This document shows, one piece after another, positions 57,231 to 64,000 of a stretch of DNA of 64,000 nucleotides. Both the position numbers and the translations under genes were made by a program. Location of the stretch: contig JABELC010000003.1 in the NCBI GenBank assembly GCA_028455995.1, positions 248,001 through 312,000 on the forward strand. Direction: 5' to 3'. Position 1 is the stretch's first letter. Each line of letters begins with the position of its first letter. The notes below the pieces were generated by a model. The model saw nothing but the letters and a program-made list of their open reading frames with translations, was not told the origin of the DNA and searched no databases. The DNA is from Scleromitrula shiraiana (lineage: Eukaryota > Ascomycota > Leotiomycetes > Helotiales > Sclerotiniaceae).

Positions 57231-58469
57231 TCACCCGCTCATCTCTCCATCCCCATTCCCCCCTCCCTCCCCCGCATCCGGCAACTCAACCTCAACAAAC
57301 CAGGGCCTATTCATCGGTTGATACCTAGATGTCATAATACTCGCATTAACCATCAATGTTTCCCTCCCCCAATCAACCGGTACCTTATTAACCTTCGGAT
57401 AATTGCACTCTATTATTTTCCTACCATTGCCACTCCCATTCTCTTGCCCACTACCACTCTTAACCCCGCCGCTCATCCCACCACCCGCCGCATCCAAATC
57501 AATAACCTCTTCCCTATCAACCTCCCCCGCCCGCCCACCCTTCTTCTCTTTCTCTTTCTCCCAATCCACAACTATAGCCCCCCACTCCTCATGAATATGT
57601 CCACAACAAAAAACCCTCGGTCTGGCCCTCCCCACCGCTCTCAATAAGTTATCGCATCCAACATGGCCTCCAGATCCGACCGTTTTATCTAATATTCCTT
57701 TTACGGGTCCATGTGTCATTATGATATCTACACCTTCTTCTTCCTCTTCCTCTTCCCCATTCTTTCCGTTTCCCCCCTCCCTATCGTCCCCACCCATCCC
57801 CCAACTCGGCACCCTAATACTCCCCCTTACCCCCCTCTTCCCCGTCTCCCTCTCTTTCTCCCCATTAAACCGATCCTCACCCCTCTCATACGCCCACCCA
57901 AACCCATAAAACTCCGGCGTATACGGGGACGCATAAACCCTCAACCTCGCGCCATTCTCCAGTTTCCACTCCGAAACCCCCTCTTCTAAATAATACACCC
58001 CCGCTTTCCTCGCCGCTTCGCCTTTCATAATCTCGCTGCTCTCTTTCCACTCCTCTAATGCTTTTTCCTCCGCTTCTCTTGCTTCCTCTTCTTCTTCTTT
58101 TATTTCCCCCTTATCGTTATTTTGATTCTTCTGCCGATACATCCAATTCCGTCGTCCCCCCACCCCTAAATTCCGAACCACCCACTCCCGATCTAACATC
58201 TTATCATGATTCCCCGCAATCACCAGCTTCAGTTTCGCGGGGATCTGCGATAGTAAATTGAGCGCGAGACGGTATTCGTGGGGTCGACCGTTGATGGTTA
58301 GGTCGCCGCAGTGGAGGAGGACGTCGATGTTGTTGGGGAGAGAGGAGAGCGTGAAGGGGGGATTGGATTGGCTTCGGGATTGGGATTGGGGGCTGTGGTG
58401 GAAGAGGTAGTTGTGGGTGTCGGAGAGGATGAGGATCCGGGTGGGGATTGTTTTGGTGGTGGTTGTCAT
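57231..58469 (-). CDS. Calcineurin-like metallophosphoesterase
   Basis: A single exon of 412 residues starts at the ATG at 58469; the upstream 40 codons of open frame have only a GTG start. The metallophosphoesterase motifs are in order: ILILSDTHNYL (DxH), VLLHCGDLTINGRPHEY (GD), KLVIAGNHDKMLD (GNHD), DIIMTHGPVKGILD and VFCCGHIHEEWGA (GHxH). These bind two metal ions. The pattern fits the MPPED1/2-like branch of cytosolic phosphodiesterases; the substrate is unknown. Between GNHD and the later motifs lie two low-complexity insertions, one Glu-rich (EIKEEEEEAREAEEKALEEW) and one with GGDDREGGNGKNGEEEEEEE. The C-terminal 110 residues include another Gly/Ser-rich insertion and end in Gly/Glu-rich sequence. 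ASIMTSRYQPMNRPWFVEVE is typical of fungal members. Confidence 0.88.
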   Translation of the reverse strand: MTTTTKTIPTRILILSDTHNYLFHHSPQSQSRSQSNPPFTLSSLPNNIDVLLHCGDLTINGRPHEYRLALNLLSQIPAKLKLVIAGNHDKMLDREWVVRNLGVGGRRNWMYRQKNQNNDKGEIKEEEEEAREAEEKALEEWKESSEIMKGEAARKAGVYYLEEGVSEWKLENGARLRVYASPYTPEFYGFGWAYERGEDRFNGEKERETGKRGVRGSIRVPSWGMGGDDREGGNGKNGEEEEEEEGVDIIMTHGPVKGILDKTVGSGGHVGCDNLLRAVGRARPRVFCCGHIHEEWGAIVVDWEKEKEKKGGRAGEVDREEVIDLDAAGGGMSGGVKSGSGQENGSGNGRKIIECNYPKVNKVPVDWGRETLMVNASIMTSRYQPMNRPWFVEVELPDAGEGGGNGDGEMSG

Positions 58470-60810
58470 CTTTTGCGGTGATTTGGTTTGTGCTGGTTTG
58501 AATGAATGGGGTAGTATGATGCTGATGTTGATGCGATGGATAGATACTGCAATTGCTTTATATATTAATTGATTAGGAAAATGGCTCACTGTCAGGTAAA
58601 CAATTCAGTAGCCTTGCAATTCTAAGTGAGTAATGAATGGTAAAAATCCTTGAATTATTCTACCTACAAAATAGCTACTGCCTAACATAAACAATTGAAC
58701 AAATAAGAGCGGTGCTTATATGAATCAATGGAATATTCATGTAAGATTCCGTATAAACCGATGAGATGAGGTTACGAAGCCAATCGATAAAGCTAATGAT
58801 TAGTAAGCGGAAACATTTTAAGCTCCAGCACTTGTCAGAGCTGTACACTAAGTTCTAAGTTCTAGCTTCTAACTAATCTTTGAACTGAACAAGTAGAGTA
58901 TTGTTTGTCTAACGCAAAATCGAATGAATTGACATCACTAAGTTGAGCAAAAGATCTATGGTATTAATTTTTCAATATGAAATTGAACAACAAAATTAAC
59001 ACTCAACTTGTTCGACCGAGAGATTAATTTCATGCACCATATACCACGTCCAGTGCGAGTGTGTCATCTCTTGGTAATCACCATTAGCCACCTGATCCAG
59101 AACCAGCGACATAAATTCCGGGAATTTCACTATGGAGATTTCAACACGCACGTGCAGCTTCTCATAATCTATAGCTAACCATCAGTCTCCGGTGTCTCTC
59201 TCTTCGCCTCCCCCTTTCAAAATGTGAATACCACAACCTACACAAGCAGTGTACGTCGGAACGGCCATTGCAGATTCTCAAACAGAGTTAAGGCAAGGCA
59301 AGCAAAGCAAAGATCTTCTACCTGCATCACCTGCATGTCATCACATGTCATCACATGTCATCATATGCCATCACATAACATAACATCACATAACATCACA
59401 TCACCACCTCAATCATCCCATCCCATATACCCATCCATCCATCCATCCATACACACATACACACATACACATACACAAACACACAAACCGTACACAAACT
59501 CCCCCCCCCCCCCCCCCCAAAACCGTTCCATCTCTCCCTACCACCACCCTCCAACCCTCCAACCCAACTTACCGCACAAAGAACCCCCTAGTCCCCATAC
59601 AAGCAAACCACAATCTCAAAATCGACACAGAAACAGAAATGCAACTCCCAATCAATGACAATTAAGCCAGCAACAACATGATCAAAATGCACCTTTGGTG
59701 TTGTCAGTGTAACATGCAGGAAACCGGATTTGGATTTTCTTTGCTGGTGAGGGGGTACAGGGTTTTGGTTTTGGTTTTGGTTTTGGGAGAGAGAAAAATT
59801 TGTGTGGTTTTTGTGTGGCGAGGGGGCGGAGAGATCGGGGGGAGGGGGGAGGGGGGGATTTATTTATTTATTTGATAGATGGAGAGATGGAGAGATGTAG
59901 GGAGAGTTTGGGGGTAGGTAGTTTATGGATGGATGGATAGGTTGGATAAGTCAGATAGTGATGGAGATATTGGTTAATATGATGGTATGGTTGAATCTGA
60001 ATGAATGACTTGATGAAGTCTTGAGTATTTGTTCGGTAATACAATGCAGCATTATATTATACGCTTAGATATATATTTCCTTAACAGATCTCGTCTCGTC
60101 TCGTCTCGTCTCGTCTCGTCTTGTCTCAACTTATCTCATCTTATCAATCTCCAACATCGATTAAAACTTTTCTTTTTTTTTCTTTTTCTATTCTCCTTTC
60201 CCCCTCTTTCTTCATTATTCTCTCTATATATTTATCTTCTATATACAATCACACAGTAAGTAAGTACTATAACCTATACATACATACTCACTCACCACAG
60301 CACCTCATAAAACCCAAACCCAAACCCAAACCCAAACCCAAACCCCAACTCCCACTGCCACTCCCACTCCCACTGCCATACCACTCCCTCAAGGACAAAT
60401 CCATCTTCCTCCGACCCAACCTGTCGTTCCACGATACACAACACTCATGATATACATAGCATAGCATATGCTCCCACAAGCCCAGCACTGCCCATCCACA
60501 TCCATCCTCTCATTTAAACCTCTTTATATAATTCGATATCATTCAATACAATTAAACACAATTAAACACAATTAAACACAATTAAACACAATTAAACACA
60601 ATTAAACACAATTCGATATAATTCAACACAACTCAACAATCAAACACAAAACCACCACTCCACTCCACCCATCCCGTACCACTACTCCTCGCGTTGTATC
60701 CCTCGTACCTGCACGATGAAATGTTCATTATCTTTTCCACATACATTTCGCTCGCTCGCTCGCTCTCTTATTTTATTCCCCCTCTGAGAGATAGATAGAT
60801 GGATCTGGTG

Positions 60811-60844
<34 letters not shown>

Positions 60845-61614
60845 CTCTTTAAGTTATGTATGTATGTATGTACTTAGATTTCGCACTTACGCTAGCTACT
60901 ATTTGTACTATAATACATACGTATGTATACGTACGTATGTATACATACATACCTACATATTGTAATGTTTACAATTATACGTACTTTGTATTTCGTATTT
61001 CGTACTTTGTACTTTGTACTTTGGTGGAATATAGTACTTGATGTTGAGTGTTTTCCTTGATTCGAGTATGTTATGAATTCTTTCTTTCTTTTTTTCTTTT
61101 CTCTCTCTTTCTCTATCTCTAGAACTATCTCTATCGTTAACGATATTCGTTTATGAGGATTGATTTCATGAGCTTTTATTTATTATTTTGATTCTTTTAC
61201 TTGGTTACTTATTTGGTTACTTGGTTATTTACTTGGTTATTTACTTACTTACTTGGTTGGTTACTTACTTAGCTACTTACTTACTTACTTGGTTACTTAC
61301 TTACTTACTTACTTCAAGTTACTTAGTTACTCGACTTAACTCGACTTACCCCTTATTGTTTGTTTTGTTTTATATAATATCTTTATATTTATTTATATTT
61401 ATATTCATATTTATATAAAGTTTTATATTTCAACTCTCTCTTTTATTTTGATATTTTGATATTTTAACATTCTGATATTCTGATATTCTGATATTTTTGA
61501 TAAATATCTATTCATCCATCTATCTATATATAAATAGAATAACAATAACAATAACACTCATTCATCACATCACATCACATCACATCAATTATATACATAC
61601 ATATATATATATAT

Positions 61615-61647
<33 letters not shown>

Positions 61648-61892
61648 TATATATACAAACATACGTAGTATTATTAGTTTATTTCTATTTATATTTATCT
61701 ATTATCCTAAACCAAATCATCCATCCATCAATCAATCAATAAATCAATCAATCAATCATATCACATCATCTTTTAAATATAAAATATCAATTAATAAATC
61801 CCTACTCCCGAGAACCAAAAAAGGAAAGGACAAAAATTATCGTTCCTTCACCTTCACCTTCACCTTCCTATTCCTATTCCAATTCCTTCAAA
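58470..61892. other. 3.4-kb intergenic region dominated by simple repeats
   Basis: No gene is supported. Tracts: ATCACATGTC/ACATAAC words (59337-59400), CATC (59432-59450), poly-C (59499-59517), GGTTTT (59760-59785), TCTCG (60089-60120), AAACCC (60308-60342), AATTAAACAC (60548-60610), CGCT (60749-60765), poly-T (60815-60844), a palindromic TACGTATGTA block (60915-60955), TTACTTGG words (61197-61310), CATA/TA runs (61594-61655) and CAAT (61725-61757). Confidence 0.6.
60541..60610. repeat. 10-bp tandem repeat (AATTAAACAC unit)
   Basis: Six near-perfect copies in tandem, bordered by related AATTCGATAT and AATTCAACAC units. Confidence 0.9.
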
Positions 61893-63998
61893 ATGGTCGG
61901 ATCCGAAAAAACATTATGTCCATCCGAGGCACCAGAATCCGATAATACTTCTGAAAAATCACCACAATCTAGAGATAGTATGTACAACGATCCAATATGG
62001 AGGAACAAATTGGAAAATCTCAAGTTAAAATCAATTATATGGAAAAAGTAAGTAAAAAAAAATATATTATATGAAAGAAATATTCTTTTGAAGAGAAAGC
62101 TTGAAGCTTGAATCTTGAAGTTGGAATTGGAATTGGAATTGGAATTGGAATTAGAATGGGAATTAGAATCTGTATCGGTCATTTTTCCGTGTATTCTTCT
62201 TCTTCTTCTACTTCTATTTCTATTTCTACTTCTATTTCTACTTCTTCTTCTTCTTCAATGTTACCCTTTATTCCTTTCTTTTTAAAACTCTGTGGACTCA
62301 TCAATTCTGATATAGATGAGTAACGAATCTAGATCTCATTCATTTGAAATTGATCATAAAGACCAAGATTATGGAGATGAACATGAAAAAAGAGACCATG
62401 ACGGTTCAGATGGCCGAGAAGAAGATAAAGATGGAGATATCGAAGAAGAAGACACGGCAACAGCAACAGGAACAGCTCAATCTTCACACTCCTCACAATC
62501 ATCCCAATCAACAAACGATACCACCACTTCCCCATCTCCATCTCAGTCCCCGTCGCCAACTCCACCACCTCCGCAACTTTATCCCGAAACAGATCTCGCC
62601 TTAGGAATAATAGGCTGGGATTCCCAAACCGATCCTCAAAATCCACTTAACTTCCCTTCCACGCGCAAATGGCTCCTCCTCTCCCTCATATCCGCCATTA
62701 CCGTCGTCTCCCCCCTCGCCTCCTCCATGGTCGCCCCGGGAACATCCTACATATCCAGCACCTTCCACATAAATTCCACGCCACTAGAAACTTTCACCGT
62801 AACCGCCTACCTCCTCGGCATAGTATTCGGTCCGCTAATCCTCTCCCCCCTCTCCGAAATCTACGGTCGTCGCCCCATTCTCTGCATCGCCAACGTAACC
62901 TTCAGCATCTTCCAAATCGGATGCGCATTGTCACCCAACGTTTCGTCATTAATAGTCTTCCGCTTCCTCTCCGGCGTCGGCGGTTCTGGCTGTCTCGCCA
63001 TTGGAGGCGGCGTAATAGCCGACCTCTTCCATCGTGAACAGCGCGGCAAGGCCTCCGCAGCCTACACCATCGGTCCCCTGTTCGGCCCCGTCATCGGTCC
63101 CATATGCGGGGGCTACGTATCCGAGCGGGTCGGGTGGCGGTGGATCTTCTGGATTCTCTTCGCCGCAGGCGCCATAACCACTATTCTAATCGAACTCCTC
63201 AACCGCGAAACCTACGCCCCAGTGCTCATCCGACGGAAAACCGCAGCCCAAAGAATCCTCCTCAACCGTCCGGATCTGCAATCGTATTTTCACCCCGACG
63301 GGGAACCAGACGATATGGTGGTCCTTAGAAACGGACTCGTGCGGCCCCTAAAAATGCTCTTCCTCTCCCCCATCATTTTCATCCTATCCCTCTACATCTG
63401 CTTCGCCTATTCCCTCCTCTACCTCCTCTTCACCACCATCCCGCCCGTCTTCGGCGCACTCTACCACTGGTCCCCCGGCACAACCGGCCTCGCATACATC
63501 GGCATCGGCATCGGCTTTTTCTTGGGGCTCGCGCTCGTCACCAAATTCTCAGACGCAACAGTCATCCGCATGACCGCCGCCAACAACGGCATTTTCGAAC
63601 CCGAGATGCGCCTGCCCGCCTGTCTCTTCTTCTCCTTCTTCATCCCCATCTCCTTCTTCTGGTATGGCTGGGCCGCTTACTACGACACCCACTGGTCCAT
63701 CACCTGTATTGCGCTTGCGCCCTTCGGGTTCGGCATGATGGGGGTTTTTATCCCGATTCAGACGTATCTGATTGATAGTTTCCCGCTGTTTGCGGCGAGT
63801 GCGATGGCGGCGTTGACGGCGAGTAGGAGTCTTTTTGGGGCGGTGCTACCGCTTGCCGCGCAGGGGCTGTATGATCGGTTGGGGTTGGGATGGGGGAATA
63901 GTTTACTGGGGTTTTTGGCGGTGGGGATGATTCCGGCGACGGCGGCGATTTATAAGTGGGGGGGACAGATTAGGAAGAGGTTTCCTGTTGAACTTTGA
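61893..63998 (+). CDS. MFS multidrug-type transporter (DHA1 family)
   Basis: The main exon reaches the stop at 63996-63998. The ATG at 62316 alone would give 560 residues. An upstream exon (61893-62047, MVGSEKTLCPSEAPESDNTS...) ends at a good GTAAGT donor and can join in frame at 62321 through an unusual GATGAG acceptor (273-nt intron), giving 610 residues. The N terminus is acidic and Ser/Pro-rich. From about residue 85 of the main exon come 12 membrane segments. Motifs: LALGIIGWDSQTDPQNPLNF (the typical pre-membrane motif), GPLILSPLSEIYGRRPILCI (MFS motif A-like), FRFLSGVGGSGCLAIGGGVI and GPLFGPVIGPICGGYVSERV (motif C-like). NRETYAPVLIRRKTAAQRI is the central loop typical of this drug/H+ antiporter branch. 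It probably exports toxic organic compounds or polyamines at the plasma membrane; the substrate is unknown. Confidence 0.88.
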
Positions 63999-64000
63999 AT

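Noticed and set aside
60308..60342. AAACCC repeat resembling telomeric DNA
   Set aside because: The unit is not the fungal TTAGGG type, it is short, and genes continue on both sides.

Overview
The window is nuclear DNA of a filamentous ascomycete fungus. Most genes carry short GT-AG introns (mostly 47-92 nt), and the gene set includes Rmt2, Utp18, COG4, Pmr1, Rad21 and a Reg1-like protein. There are also GPI-anchored secreted proteins, ankyrin/NACHT-type gene remains, and wide AT-rich intergenic stretches full of microsatellites. The gene style suggests Leotiomycetes (Sclerotinia/Botrytis-like), but that placement is inference; no database search was possible. Splice sites were assigned by hand from donor/acceptor motifs, reading frame and protein family conservation.

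Layout. 1-9.1 kb: 3' end of a guanine deaminase gene, a GDSL/SGNH esterase, the type IV arginine methyltransferase Rmt2 (minus), an ACS/Dal5-family MFS transporter and a two-domain fasciclin GPI protein. 9.1-20.5 kb: gene-poor AT-rich DNA holding an orphan ORF, a Lys-rich protein with a GC-AG intron, a SAP-like protein (minus) and the SSU processome WD40 protein Utp18 (minus). 20.5-26.8 kb: COG4 and the Golgi Ca2+/Mn2+ pump Pmr1, in tandem on the minus strand. 28.8-30.8 kb: the cohesin kleisin Rad21. 32.6-35.2 kb: a decayed NLR-like gene (alpha/beta hydrolase, P-loop and ankyrin remains). 35.2-42.5 kb: 7.3 kb without a gene, rich in simple repeats. 42.6-44.0 kb: a Reg1-like PP1 regulatory subunit. 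46.0-48.8 kb: an SDR enzyme and a secreted GPI protein (both minus). 49.9-52.9 kb: a bifunctional pseudouridine-5'-phosphate glycosidase/PfkB kinase, followed by a decayed tandem copy of its own 3' end. 54.2-58.5 kb: an F-box-like coiled-coil protein and a metallophosphoesterase (both minus). 58.5-61.9 kb: simple-repeat DNA. 61.9-64.0 kb: a DHA1-type MFS transporter.

Functional themes. These are dispersed housekeeping genes rather than one pathway cluster. Purine/nucleoside salvage appears twice (guanine deaminase; pseudouridine catabolism). Golgi function appears twice side by side (COG4, Pmr1). Ribosome assembly, cohesion and glucose signalling each have one member.

Most notable observations: (1) about eleven genes on both strands switch sharply from C-rich to G-rich synonymous codon use in the sense direction; (2) a roughly 250-bp tandem duplication of the PfkB 3' end has decayed mostly by G-to-A changes; (3) the glycosidase and kinase halves of the fusion gene differ in base composition, with the break at an intron; (4) the NLR-like pseudogene has lost its hydrolase nucleophile segment and has a stop inside its P-loop; (5) separase-type sites and MluI-box-like promoter elements are visible at Rad21; (6) a short CCAGACATTC-like motif is clustered in both orientations at 19.7-20.3 kb.
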